Shown here one piece after another: positions 49,127-57,933 of a stretch of DNA of 64,000 nucleotides. The position numbers and the translations under genes are program-made. Each line of letters begins with the position of its first letter. Within the stretch, counting starts at the first letter, position 1. The DNA is from CBDATG01 sp965200145 (lineage in GTDB: Bacteria > Chloroflexota > Dehalococcoidia > Lucifugimonadales > Lucifugimonadaceae). The notes beneath the pieces were generated by a model. It saw nothing but the letters and a program-made list of their open reading frames with translations, made no database searches and had not been told where the DNA came from. The stretch lies in NCBI GenBank assembly GCA_965200145.1, contig CBDATG010000003.1, positions 806,001 through 870,000 on the forward strand, read 5' to 3'.

Positions 49127-50218
49127 ATGGATACGAAAGCCGCGATATTCCGAGAGACTGGCGTGCCTGTCCCGATCGAGCAGGTGCAGATGGACGCGCC
49201 TAAGGCCGGCGAGGTGGCGATACGCATGGCAGGCGCGGGCGTGTGCCACAGCGATTACCACACCGTGGACGGACATAAGGCCGCCGCCGCGACTCCGATG
49301 ATACTCGGACACGAAGGCGCGGGCATCGTCTCAGATGTCGGCGATGGCGTGCAAGACATCACACCCGGCGACAATGTCATACTCTCGCTAGATGCGCTCT
49401 GCGGCAAGTGTCGCAACTGCATATCCGGGCATCCATCCCTCTGCGAGACTAACTTCACTTACGGCGCCACGATGCCAGACGGTACCACTCGCTTCTCGCA
49501 GAACGGTCAGCAGGTCTACCACCGCACTCCCACCTTTACGGAGCACACCATCGCGCCTGCCGACAAGTGCGTTATCGTCCCGCCAGATACCGACCTCACG
49601 CGTGCTTGCCTAATCAGTTGCGGTGTCATTACAGGTGTTGGCGCAGTTGTGAACCGTGCTAACGTGCCGACAGGAGCGTCAATGGCAGTGTTTGGATGCG
49701 GCGGCGTAGGGCTTAGCGTAGTGCAAGGCGGCGCGCTGGCATCGGCAGGAAAGATCATCGCCGTGGACACCGTCGAACGCAAGCTGGAGATGGCATCCGA
49801 CATGGGCGCGACACACTTGGTAAACGCCGCGAAGGAAGACTCAGTCAAGCGCATCCAAGAGATAACCGCCGGCGGTGCCGATTACGCCTTCGAGGTAGTG
49901 GGACAGCCCGCAATCGCCAAACAGGCGTTCGAGTCGACGCGTCCGCTGGGGACTATGGTGCTAGTCGGCGTAGTTCCGACAGATGCTGAGATCAGCGTGG
50001 ACGGTTGGGAGCTGTTACGCGGCAGGTCGATACTGGGCAACTGGCATGGCGATGGAAATCCGCGCAAGGACTTCCTCTGGATGCTAGACCTATACGCCCA
50101 GGGCAAGCTCAAGCTAGACGAGATGATCACGAAGTTCAGACCGCTAGACGAGCTGAACGAGGCGTTCGCCGACATGAACGCAGGGGTAACAGCGCGCACG
50201 GTGCTGACGTTCGATTAA
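49127..50218 (+). CDS. Zinc-dependent alcohol dehydrogenase
   Basis: A 363-residue medium-chain dehydrogenase. The catalytic-zinc part has G-V-C-H-S-D and G-H-E-G-A-G. The structural-zinc lobe C-G-K-C-R-N-C-x7-C is complete. The NAD motif is G-C-G-G-V-G-L-S, and the C-terminal segment G-N-W-H-G-D-G-N-P-R-K-D is typical of the class III/NDMA-linked branch, which handles aldehydes and thiol adducts. The ATG at 49127 follows GGGAGG. It lies next to the FGE gene on the opposite strand. Substrate unknown. Confidence 0.88.
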   Translation: MDTKAAIFRETGVPVPIEQVQMDAPKAGEVAIRMAGAGVCHSDYHTVDGHKAAAATPMILGHEGAGIVSDVGDGVQDITPGDNVILSLDALCGKCRNCISGHPSLCETNFTYGATMPDGTTRFSQNGQQVYHRTPTFTEHTIAPADKCVIVPPDTDLTRACLISCGVITGVGAVVNRANVPTGASMAVFGCGGVGLSVVQGGALASAGKIIAVDTVERKLEMASDMGATHLVNAAKEDSVKRIQEITAGGADYAFEVVGQPAIAKQAFESTRPLGTMVLVGVVPTDAEISVDGWELLRGRSILGNWHGDGNPRKDFLWMLDLYAQGKLKLDEMITKFRPLDELNEAFADMNAGVTARTVLTFD

Positions 50219-50383
50219 CGAACGGTGTCCGCCCGCGGGTGATCGGCCGGTGCGAACAAATGCCGTTAACGATTGGCAATCGTTTCGCGCAACAGTCCCG
50301 ACAGACCAATCACCGGGCCACGCGTCTCACACCACACCCGATGCACGTGCTTGCGGCCTGTCTTATCTACGGATGCCGCTGCC

Positions 50384-51991
50384 TTACAGTCCCTGTCTTC
50401 GAGCAACCTCACGGGCGAATATCATGTTCGCCTTGTGCCTAGCCTCGTTCAGGTCTTGCAGGTCGCCGAACTTGTCGACCATTAATTCCTTCGCATCCGC
50501 TATCTTCACGCGATACTCCGCCAAGCCAATTCGTTCGTTACCCTTCTTGATGTTGTGGTAAGGGCACAACGGAGCACGATTGACGATGTCGTTGGAGGTG
50601 CCTTCCTTGCTTTTTGGATCTATGTGGTCAAGGTGAAAGTTCCTGGTGGTCCGGATGATCTCACCGTTAGGCTTGCGATTCGCAAAGCCGCAACACCAAG
50701 CTTGGTAACCGGAAATCTCCAGCAGTTCGCGTAACATGTCGGCCTCCGGGATCACGCTCGCCGGCACCTTGAACCTGAGCTTTGGGAGTTCAAAGGCCTC
50801 GGGCTGAATGTCGCTAATCGGCGTAACCCGTTCTGGCAATTCATCCGGACCGTGGACCGTGACCACTGGCTCACTGCCCATGACCTGTTGACCCGTAGTT
50901 GCATCATGGCACTTCAGCCTGACTAGCTGTGGCTTGCTGAATTGACGCTTGAAGACAGTCCAAGCCCGTGGGTTGATGTCGCAGGCAATCCAACGTCTAT
51001 TCAATCTCTCGGCGGCTAGGGCGGTATAGGCGCAACCGGCGAAGCAGTCCAACACAACATCGCCCTCGTTTGACGATGCCTGAATTATCCGCTCGGCGAG
51101 CTTTACCGGCTTCTGAGTTCCATACCCAGTTATTTCGTGGCGATAGCGATAGGTCTGCTGGATATCTGTCCAGACCGAAGGTGGTATCTTGCCTCCTGCG
51201 CGAAGCTTGATCTCGGTGCCTTCCATGACGGTAGACGCGTTCGCGGCGTACCTGACTCGATTCTTGCTACTCTCCGCGTAATCAACCCGAACGGCATCTG
51301 CGTTGAATGTCCAAGCTTCGCTTGATTTCGTATATCGATAAATCGTGTCGTGTTTTCGCGGGAAGTCCCTCCGAGCCGCCGACGGACTGGCAGGATACGC
51401 CCATACGATTTCGTTCCGGAAGTTGCCTATACCGAAAATGCTGTCCAGCAGTTGCCTTAGGTAACCGTTGGCGGTGTGGTCGCAATGCAAGTAGAGCGAC
51501 CCCTCGGGCTTCAACACGCGATGTAACTCAATGAGCCTTATGGCCATGTAGCACAGATAGGCGGCGACGCTGTCGCTGTGGACGTGCCGCGTCGTATCGA
51601 TCAACTTCGCGATGCCTGCATAGCCATCCTCTATGCTGTTGAGCCACTCCTCATGGATATCGTTTGCCCAAGACCATATGTCCCGGAAACCGGCCTTGAC
51701 GACATCAGGATGAGCGATCCCCTTGGCATCTGCCGTCTTTGCATCGTAAACCTTCCACGACTCCAAGAGCCTCCGTTCGTTCAACCTTTCGGCCTCGGTT
51801 AGCGGCGGCTTCAACTCATCGTCGCTCTTGATGAAGGTATCGTTCTTCGCGAAGGGCGGGTCAATATTCACTAAGTCAATGCATTCGTCGTTCAACCCCC
51901 GCAGGAATGGCAGGTTATCTGCGATGTAAACGCCTCTGTTGACGGCATTGAACTGGTCCACGCTTCCATTCGCTCGCGAATCTGAAGTCAT
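50384..51991 (-). CDS. DNA methyltransferase fused to HNH nuclease
   Basis: A 535-residue protein. The N-terminal two thirds is a beta-type DNA methylase: catalytic N-I-D-P-P-F-A-K comes first (near residue 43), and the SAM motif D-C-F-A-G-C-A-Y-T-A-L comes later (near 315). The C-terminal domain (about residues 395-535) carries an HNH signature: C-C-G-F at the start, F-H-L-D-H-I-D-P, then A-P-L-C-P-Y-H-N-I-K-K-G-N. Methylation and cleavage in one chain is the type IIC/IIG layout, but a PD-(D/E)xK or HNH fusion of this kind is uncommon. No separate specificity protein lies nearby. A decayed transposase follows. Confidence 0.85.
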   Translation of the reverse strand: MTSDSRANGSVDQFNAVNRGVYIADNLPFLRGLNDECIDLVNIDPPFAKNDTFIKSDDELKPPLTEAERLNERRLLESWKVYDAKTADAKGIAHPDVVKAGFRDIWSWANDIHEEWLNSIEDGYAGIAKLIDTTRHVHSDSVAAYLCYMAIRLIELHRVLKPEGSLYLHCDHTANGYLRQLLDSIFGIGNFRNEIVWAYPASPSAARRDFPRKHDTIYRYTKSSEAWTFNADAVRVDYAESSKNRVRYAANASTVMEGTEIKLRAGGKIPPSVWTDIQQTYRYRHEITGYGTQKPVKLAERIIQASSNEGDVVLDCFAGCAYTALAAERLNRRWIACDINPRAWTVFKRQFSKPQLVRLKCHDATTGQQVMGSEPVVTVHGPDELPERVTPISDIQPEAFELPKLRFKVPASVIPEADMLRELLEISGYQAWCCGFANRKPNGEIIRTTRNFHLDHIDPKSKEGTSNDIVNRAPLCPYHNIKKGNERIGLAEYRVKIADAKELMVDKFGDLQDLNEARHKANMIFAREVARRQGL

Positions 51992-52029
51992 GATGTCATT
52001 CTAACTTTATTGGATAACGCATCTTGGGT

Positions 52030-52320
52030 TGACGCTCTCGCTTCATCCCGATCGACGTAGTGAACCTGAGCCCAGCACACCGACGGCCCTTACATAATCT
52101 GTGCCATCTGATCATCGGTGTCCTCGGATCGCGGATTACGCGTGACCGTGAAATCCGATATCTAACGAGCCAGCTGCTTCCCGCCAATAGAGCCTCCCTG
52201 TTGATTCTCCCGAAAAGACTCTATGCCGTTGGTGTAAACCAAGCCGTTGACGTAATCCTTGATACCTTGCTCAATTATCTCATGCTGGCACCTGACATGT
52301 TCGCATGTCATTTCCTGGTC
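52030..52320 (-). pseudogene. Decayed IS1595-family transposase, C-terminal part
   Basis: In the minus-strand frames the sequence reads H-E-I-I-E-Q-G-I-K-D-Y-V-N-G, then V-Y-T-N-G-I-E-S-F, then after frame breaks T-R-N-P-R-S-E-D-T-D-D-Q-M. This follows the order of the IS1595 transposase C-terminus (H-T-N-x-I-E-S-F-W, then R-H-N...D-T-x-D-Q-M). At least two stops and a frameshift interrupt it, and the N-terminal DDE part is missing. This explains most of the 420 bases between the methylase and the amidohydrolase. No inverted terminal repeats were identified. Confidence 0.6.
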
Positions 52321-52412
52321 CGCAACACCATTGTGTCAGGTTCTGTCCGATCGCGTACGCAACCTGTCAGTATTGGTGCATCGGAGGCACGAAGACGCAA
52401 CCCCAGCGCTAC

Positions 52413-53687
52413 TCACACCAGCACGCGGTGCTGGTGCTTGACCAGCTTGCCGCTTTGTATGACGGTTGACGCCTGATCCAGGTCGCGGATGTTCACGCCT
52501 GGATTGCCCTCGAACGCTGCCAGGTCTGCGACCATGCCGCGTGCCAGTGTGCCAACCTCATTGTCAATTTCCAACGCTTCGGCCGTGTCGCACGTTGCCA
52601 TCCGTAGCGCCTCCCAGTTGCTGAAGCCTAGCAGCTCGACCACTGCCCAGGCGTTTGCCGCCGAGCGGTCGTGAGTGCCGTGCGCCATGCCCATATCGAG
52701 TCCTGATGTGAAACGCACACCTGCATCATGCATCCGCCGGAGAGCATCCAGATGCTCTGACTCCGGGACGACAGTGCCAGACACCGACCAGTGCGGCTTT
52801 CGCGCCTCGGCGGTTCCCGCTTCCACCGCCTCTAACCCGAGCATCATATGACCGATCGTCGGGTCTACCCACTGCCCTTGGTCTGCCATGCGCGCAACCA
52901 CATCTGCGTCGTAATCCAGCCCCAGATTCGGGTCACGGTGGTACCACCGCGCATGTATCAGATGCGGAACCTGAGCCTCGACGCAATTCCGCACGCCGTC
53001 TGCTGACAGAGTGTGTGCTGCCACTGTGATTCCCGATCGCGCCGCTTCCTCCACAGCAACTCGCAGCGTCGTAGCGGGGTACTGTGTCTTGCGCGGATTC
53101 GCAGTGGGCGTGAACATCCCGCCAGTTGCCATTACCTTTATCGCGTCCGCGCCTAGTCTCACCTGTGTGCGTACCGCCTTTGCCACTTCGTCGGCAGTGT
53201 CAGCCTCCGTGCCGAAGAACCAGCAGTGTCCGGCGGTGATCGTTATCGGCGTTCCGGCGACTAGCAGTCTGGGTCCCGGTATCGCGCCTTCGTTTATCGC
53301 GCGCTGGATGTCAAACGCCACCTCGTTGCGCGAGCCGATGTCTCTGACGGTGGTCGTCCCTGCCAGCAACGCCTTTCGCATGTTGGTCACGGCGCGCATC
53401 TTGAGCCGTCCTACATCATGCATCTCAGCCAGTGTCAGGTCCTGCGCGTCCACCGTTGCGCTGCAATGCATGTGGCAGTGTGCATCAACCAAGCCAGGCA
53501 TCAACGACACGTCGCCCAAGTGCAACACAGCGCCGTCGATCGCGTCGGCATCGGGCAGCTGGACTGTTGGCACGACATCCGTGATGCGGCCGCCATCAAT
53601 TCGGACGGCGTGGTCCGTCAACCATCCCGTCATGTCGGCGTTTGCAACGCGATCAGCGGTGACGAAACTTGGAGTACTCTGTTGCAC
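52413..53687 (-). CDS. Amidohydrolase (imidazolonepropionase/prolidase-type)
   Basis: A 424-residue metal-dependent amidohydrolase with the composite layout of the imidazolonepropionase-like group. Metal motif L-V-D-A-H-C-H-M-H lies near residue 70. A T-T-V-R-D-I-G motif follows, then the strand D-A-I-K-V-M-A-T-G-G, H-T-L-S-A-D and a late D in G-L-D-M-G-M. GTG 53687 is preferred; a TTG 14 codons upstream is the longer frame. The substrate is unknown (cyclic amide, peptide or organophosphate-like). About 260 bases to the next gene show no feature. Confidence 0.82.
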   Translation of the reverse strand: MQQSTPSFVTADRVANADMTGWLTDHAVRIDGGRITDVVPTVQLPDADAIDGAVLHLGDVSLMPGLVDAHCHMHCSATVDAQDLTLAEMHDVGRLKMRAVTNMRKALLAGTTTVRDIGSRNEVAFDIQRAINEGAIPGPRLLVAGTPITITAGHCWFFGTEADTADEVAKAVRTQVRLGADAIKVMATGGMFTPTANPRKTQYPATTLRVAVEEAARSGITVAAHTLSADGVRNCVEAQVPHLIHARWYHRDPNLGLDYDADVVARMADQGQWVDPTIGHMMLGLEAVEAGTAEARKPHWSVSGTVVPESEHLDALRRMHDAGVRFTSGLDMGMAHGTHDRSAANAWAVVELLGFSNWEALRMATCDTAEALEIDNEVGTLARGMVADLAAFEGNPGVNIRDLDQASTVIQSGKLVKHQHRVLV

Positions 53688-53945
53688 GGCAATCTTCCCC
53701 GTCGTAGTGACATCTGTAACGCTTTGCAAAGTTTACCTGTTGTGAAGCGTCATGTGTTGAAAAGCGATAATCATCAATTAAGCGACGACCATCGAATGCT
53801 TGAGCAGATGAACGGGCACACCGAAAGCTTCGAGCGCAGTTACGAACTAGCATGTCGTTCGTTGTTAGACTTCTATCGCCGAGCTCTGTTCGCCGTGCCG
53901 GTCCGTCCCGTCCAAACTTGTAACACCACACCGCTGTAAGTCCCA

Positions 53946-55580
53946 GTGCAAGCACCCGCAAATGCAGTCGAATCGCCGGACGGTGGAATCGCGTATTCTT
54001 GCACATCACGCGAATTCACCGTTGCAGTTGAGATCGAGACCTCGCGCGGACTGGCGATGGAAGAGCCTGCACAACGCGCCGTTGAGCTAGCGCGTAACGT
54101 GGCAGCGAGCGATATTGCTCACACAGTCTGCTTTACCGACAACCCTGGCGGCAATCCGCATATCACGCCGGAGACTCTTGGCGCGGAACTCCTGCAACAC
54201 GGCGGCGCGGATGTGGTCGTCAACCTGTCTTGCAAGGACTACAACCGCAACGGCATCGAGTCTAGGCTGTGGTCGCTCGCCAGCAACGGCTTCCAAAACG
54301 TGCTAGCTCTGTCGGGGGACTATCCAGTTGACGGATTCGCCGGCGATGCGCTGCCGGTGTTCGACACAGACTCTGTTGGTATGTTGGAGATGATCCGCCG
54401 CATGAACGCTGGGATGTCTGTCACATTGCCGGGGAGGCGCGCATCTGAATCCGTGCTGTCTGCGACCCGTTTCTGTCCCGGTGCAGCGGTCAACCCGTTC
54501 AAGCTGCATGAGGGGGAGTATCTGACGCAGCTGTACAAGATGGACATGAAAGTACGGACCGGTGCGAAGTGGCTGGTGTCTCAGATCGGTTACGACGCGC
54601 GCAAGCATCACGAGTTGATCCGTTACCTGCGCGCCCAACATGGACACGACGTGCCGCCGTTGTTGGGTTCGATATTCGTGCTGTCCGCCCCTGCCGCTAG
54701 GTTCTTCGGCCGCTGGGGGATACCGGGTGTCGCCGTTAACTCAGACCTAGTCGATCTTGCCAACCGTCATGCCAAGTCGCCCGACCGTGGCCGCGCGTTC
54801 TTTGACGAATTCGCCGCGAAGCAGGTGGCGATACTGCGAGGTTGCGGTTACAGCGGTGTTTACCTCTCGGGCAGACTCAACTTCAACCGAATAGCGCGGA
54901 TCATCACCCTTGCCGACTCGTTCGGCGCCAACGATTGGCTTGACTTCGCGTCAGAGATCAACTTTGCCCAAGCCAACGAGTTCTATCTCTACGAACCGGG
55001 CGAGCAACGGGGCACCGCATCCGATCAAATCAATCGCGAGTACGCGGAACGTCGCGCGAAGGGTGCATCCACTATGAAGCGCGCGTTTTACCCGAACCTC
55101 GCCTACCGCATCGGCAGGTTCGGCAAGCACTTCATCTTTGATCACCGCGCCAAAGGGTTTGGAGCCGGCAGCGCGCTGTATCGCCAGATCGAGAAGAGCA
55201 AGCTTGCAACTAAGGTCGCACACGGCGCGGAGCAGCTGATGAAAGTGCCGCTCTACGGTTGCAAAGACTGCGGCGACTGCTCACTGCCGGAGATCGGAGA
55301 GCTGTGTCCCGAGTCGCAATGCGTCAAGAATCAGCGCAACGGACCGTGCGGCGGTACCAGGGCAGGCAAGTGCGAGATCGGCGACAAGGACTGCATCTAC
55401 CTTCGGGCATACAACCGCCTGACGCTGTACGGAGAGCAGGACGACATACTCCAGCATCCTGTAGTGTTGACCGACTCGCGCCTGAAGGGCACCTCGTCAT
55501 GGGCGAACACGTTCGCGAAGCGGGACCACTACGGACGCAATGCTGATGACGACGCGTCGCAAGGGGACCAACAGGGTTGA
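53946..55580 (+). CDS. Methylenetetrahydrofolate reductase fused to MetV-like domain
   Basis: A 544-residue protein. The N-terminal MTHFR TIM-barrel has V-A-V-E-I-E-T-S-R-G, V-V-N-L-S-C-K-D and V-L-A-L-S-G-D-Y-P. The C-terminus carries a cysteine-rich MTHFR_C/MetV domain with C-K-D-C-G-D-C and C-P-E-S-Q-C-V-K-N, then G-P-C-G-G and K-C-E-I-G-D-K-D-C-I-Y-x-R-A-Y. In acetogens MetF and MetV are separate subunits; here they are joined. Such enzymes may use a ferredoxin-type or NADH donor to make methyl-THF. The start is GTG 53946. A pterin-dependent methyltransferase follows. Confidence 0.88.
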   Translation: MQAPANAVESPDGGIAYSCTSREFTVAVEIETSRGLAMEEPAQRAVELARNVAASDIAHTVCFTDNPGGNPHITPETLGAELLQHGGADVVVNLSCKDYNRNGIESRLWSLASNGFQNVLALSGDYPVDGFAGDALPVFDTDSVGMLEMIRRMNAGMSVTLPGRRASESVLSATRFCPGAAVNPFKLHEGEYLTQLYKMDMKVRTGAKWLVSQIGYDARKHHELIRYLRAQHGHDVPPLLGSIFVLSAPAARFFGRWGIPGVAVNSDLVDLANRHAKSPDRGRAFFDEFAAKQVAILRGCGYSGVYLSGRLNFNRIARIITLADSFGANDWLDFASEINFAQANEFYLYEPGEQRGTASDQINREYAERRAKGASTMKRAFYPNLAYRIGRFGKHFIFDHRAKGFGAGSALYRQIEKSKLATKVAHGAEQLMKVPLYGCKDCGDCSLPEIGELCPESQCVKNQRNGPCGGTRAGKCEIGDKDCIYLRAYNRLTLYGEQDDILQHPVVLTDSRLKGTSSWANTFAKRDHYGRNADDDASQGDQQG

Positions 55581-55731
55581 CGCAAACGAGGTAGAGGTAA
55601 CACTTTGAATCTGTTGTAATCCCTGCGCCGAATCGTATTGACCTGCGGGCATCAATAATTGAAAATGACTATAGGGCGCGGTTCCATCCTTCCGCGCCTC
55701 CCCATCTCCGGTACTCGCTACACACTCACTC

Positions 55732-56778
55732 ATGGCAGACGCTACGGCTTCGATTCACGACCTGCCAACGTTCACAGTAATCGGCGAGAACATCCACTGC
55801 ACCCGCGTCGTCAAGCGCGGCGGAGTCCGCGGACACATCTTTGACGATGGCACCGAGGCGGTAAAGTACAGGCGCGACGGTGTCACCCAGTTTGTTCGCG
55901 TGCCGGAGCATTTCACTAACACGCAACCGTGGGAGCAGGGCAACCTAAAGCACTTCATGATCGCCATCTGGTGCGGTAACCACGGCGATAGCGAGCAGGC
56001 CGCAGAGGGGCAGGCATACATCGACTATGAGATCGAGCGCCAGACTCGCGCGGGCGCACACTATCTCGACCTGAACGTCGACGAGATTTCGCATCGCCTA
56101 CATGAGCAAGTGGATGCGATGCGCTGGCTCGTGGGACACTTCCAGTCGGTGTCGACGTTGCCGCCGTGCATAGATTCATCCAACACCGACATCATCCGGG
56201 CTGGGCTTGAGGCGTACGACGGTAGCATCGGACGCCCGATGGTCAACTCCGTGGCGTTGGAGCGACTTGATGCGTTGGACCTCGTCGTTGCACACGATGC
56301 AAAGTGCATCGTATCTGCCGCATCAGAGTCCGGAATGCCCGAGAACGCCCAGCAGCGCATTGACAACGCGAGCAAAGTGGTAGAAGCGGCAACCGCCAAG
56401 GGCGTGGCAATGGACGATCTGTACATCGATCCGCTCTTCTTTCCTGTATCTGTCGACCCGGCTTACGGTCCGCACGCGTTCGAGGCGATTGCCGGCTTGC
56501 GCGAACGGTTCGGTGATGCGATACACATAACCGGCGGCATGTCAAACGTCTCGTTCGGCCTGCCAAAACGCGCGCTACTGAACATCGTGTTCGTGAAGCT
56601 GGCGATAGAGGCCGGTGCAGACTCCGGCATTGTGGACCCCGTACATGTGAGGGTCGATCGATTGATGAACGTCGATATGGAAAGCCGCGCGGTGCAGGCC
56701 GCGGTTGAACTGCTGCAAGGTCGCGACGAGTACGCGATGAACTACATCACGGCATATCGAGCTGGCGAATTGAACTGA
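55732..56778 (+). CDS. Pterin-dependent methyltransferase (AcsE/MeTr-like)
   Basis: A 348-residue pterin-binding TIM-barrel of the dihydropteroate-synthase/methyltransferase superfamily. The domain has V-I-G-E-N-I-H-C-T, Y-L-D-L-N-V-D-E, I-D-S-S-N-T-D-I-I-R-A-G, N-S-V-A-L-E-R and the GGMSNVSFGLP segment typical of methyl-THF:corrinoid methyltransferases. N-terminal 60 residues before the barrel are longer than in AcsE. It is likely to transfer a methyl group to or from THF. The preceding MTHFR fusion supports a one-carbon role. No corrinoid protein is in the window. Confidence 0.82.
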   Translation: MADATASIHDLPTFTVIGENIHCTRVVKRGGVRGHIFDDGTEAVKYRRDGVTQFVRVPEHFTNTQPWEQGNLKHFMIAIWCGNHGDSEQAAEGQAYIDYEIERQTRAGAHYLDLNVDEISHRLHEQVDAMRWLVGHFQSVSTLPPCIDSSNTDIIRAGLEAYDGSIGRPMVNSVALERLDALDLVVAHDAKCIVSAASESGMPENAQQRIDNASKVVEAATAKGVAMDDLYIDPLFFPVSVDPAYGPHAFEAIAGLRERFGDAIHITGGMSNVSFGLPKRALLNIVFVKLAIEAGADSGIVDPVHVRVDRLMNVDMESRAVQAAVELLQGRDEYAMNYITAYRAGELN

Positions 56779-56881
56779 GCGAGCGGTACCGTGAAGTGCA
56801 GCCGACATGCCAGACAACACTTGGTGATCGACGCGACGCTGAGGAAGCGTGAAGCGCGGTCGATGTTGCTCTAGCACAAGC

Positions 56882-57928
56882 ATGGACGCTCAGATGCAGA
56901 CGCGGTCACTCAGCCACGCAAGCGCCATCGCGCCATCCAGTTCGCCCGTGAGCCTTCGACTCCTCACGTTGCCGTTCCGGTTCGTTTTCCGCAATGTGAT
57001 GGAGTTCGTCGACATCAACGGCCTGTATCTCGCCGCCGCCATCGCATACTACAGCTTCATGTCGATCTTCCCGCTCTCCTTGGTCCTGATCTGGGCATCC
57101 AGACAGTTCATCGGGATAGAACGTTTCGATCAACACCTGATCGATGGCATAGAGTCGCTGGTGCCGGTGTTGACCTCAACGGAAGCCACTTCATTCATCG
57201 AGGACTTCATCTTGCACGCGATTGCCACTAACAACGCATTCACGCTGTTCTCACTGGTCGGACTCGTATTCGGCGCGCTCGGAGTGTTCGGCGCCATAAG
57301 GAAGAGCATGAACGAGATTTGGGGCGTCGAACGATATCGCCCGCTCATTCACCAACGCTTCGTTGACCTGATGCTGATGATCACTGGTAGCTGCGTGCTC
57401 TTCCTGTCGCTGATGCTCGCACTGCTATTCACCTTCATCGAGCAGATCATGGCGTTCATGTTTCCAGAAGCAGCCCAGATCAATCCCGTCCTGGCGACCG
57501 TTATCCGTTGGATTGCACCGTTGACGCTGACATGGCTGGCGATAACGGTGGTCTACTCCTGGCTGCCTAACGTCGATGTGCGTCTCACAGAGGTCGCGTT
57601 TGTATCTGCCCTCACGACGTTGGCGTTTGAGCTGGTCAAGGCCGGCTTCATCTTCTACCTGCAAAGTGTTGCGCCGTCCATGGTGTCGCTGTACGGAAGC
57701 ATGTCAACGATGATGCTCTTCTTCCTTTTCATCTACGCGCAATCGATCGTGTTGCTCGTAGGCGCGATGTTTGCGGTGAAACGCACCCGCCGCAAGCGGA
57801 AAGAGGCACTGGCAACAGCATACGTAGACTCATCAGTAGAGACTCGTGTCGGCGTTGACTGTGAAAGCTGGGTTTCGATATCCTTGAAAGGCGCGAAGCA
57901 GGCGCAGGCGGGCGTTGTGACGCTTTAG
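56882..57928 (+). CDS. YihY/BrkB family membrane protein, copy 1
   Basis: A 348-residue inner-membrane protein of the YihY family (once called RNase BN, but not an RNase). About six membrane spans are predicted, with the family's A-I-A-Y-Y-S-F-M-S-I-F-P-L-S opening, G-V-F-G-A-I-R-K-S-M-N-x-I-W-G-V, and the last-span motif L-Y-G-S-M-S-T-M-M-L-F-F-L. ATG 56882 is preferred. The C-terminal 50 residues are basic and cytosolic. A paralogue follows five bases later. The physiological role is not established. Confidence 0.88.
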   Translation: MDAQMQTRSLSHASAIAPSSSPVSLRLLTLPFRFVFRNVMEFVDINGLYLAAAIAYYSFMSIFPLSLVLIWASRQFIGIERFDQHLIDGIESLVPVLTSTEATSFIEDFILHAIATNNAFTLFSLVGLVFGALGVFGAIRKSMNEIWGVERYRPLIHQRFVDLMLMITGSCVLFLSLMLALLFTFIEQIMAFMFPEAAQINPVLATVIRWIAPLTLTWLAITVVYSWLPNVDVRLTEVAFVSALTTLAFELVKAGFIFYLQSVAPSMVSLYGSMSTMMLFFLFIYAQSIVLLVGAMFAVKRTRRKRKEALATAYVDSSVETRVGVDCESWVSISLKGAKQAQAGVVTL

Positions 57929-57933
57929 TTGAG

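Noticed and set aside
52060..52476. 138-codon plus-strand frame after the methylase-HNH gene
   Set aside because: It is opposite the decayed transposase and runs into the amidohydrolase 3' end; no protein-like pattern is seen.
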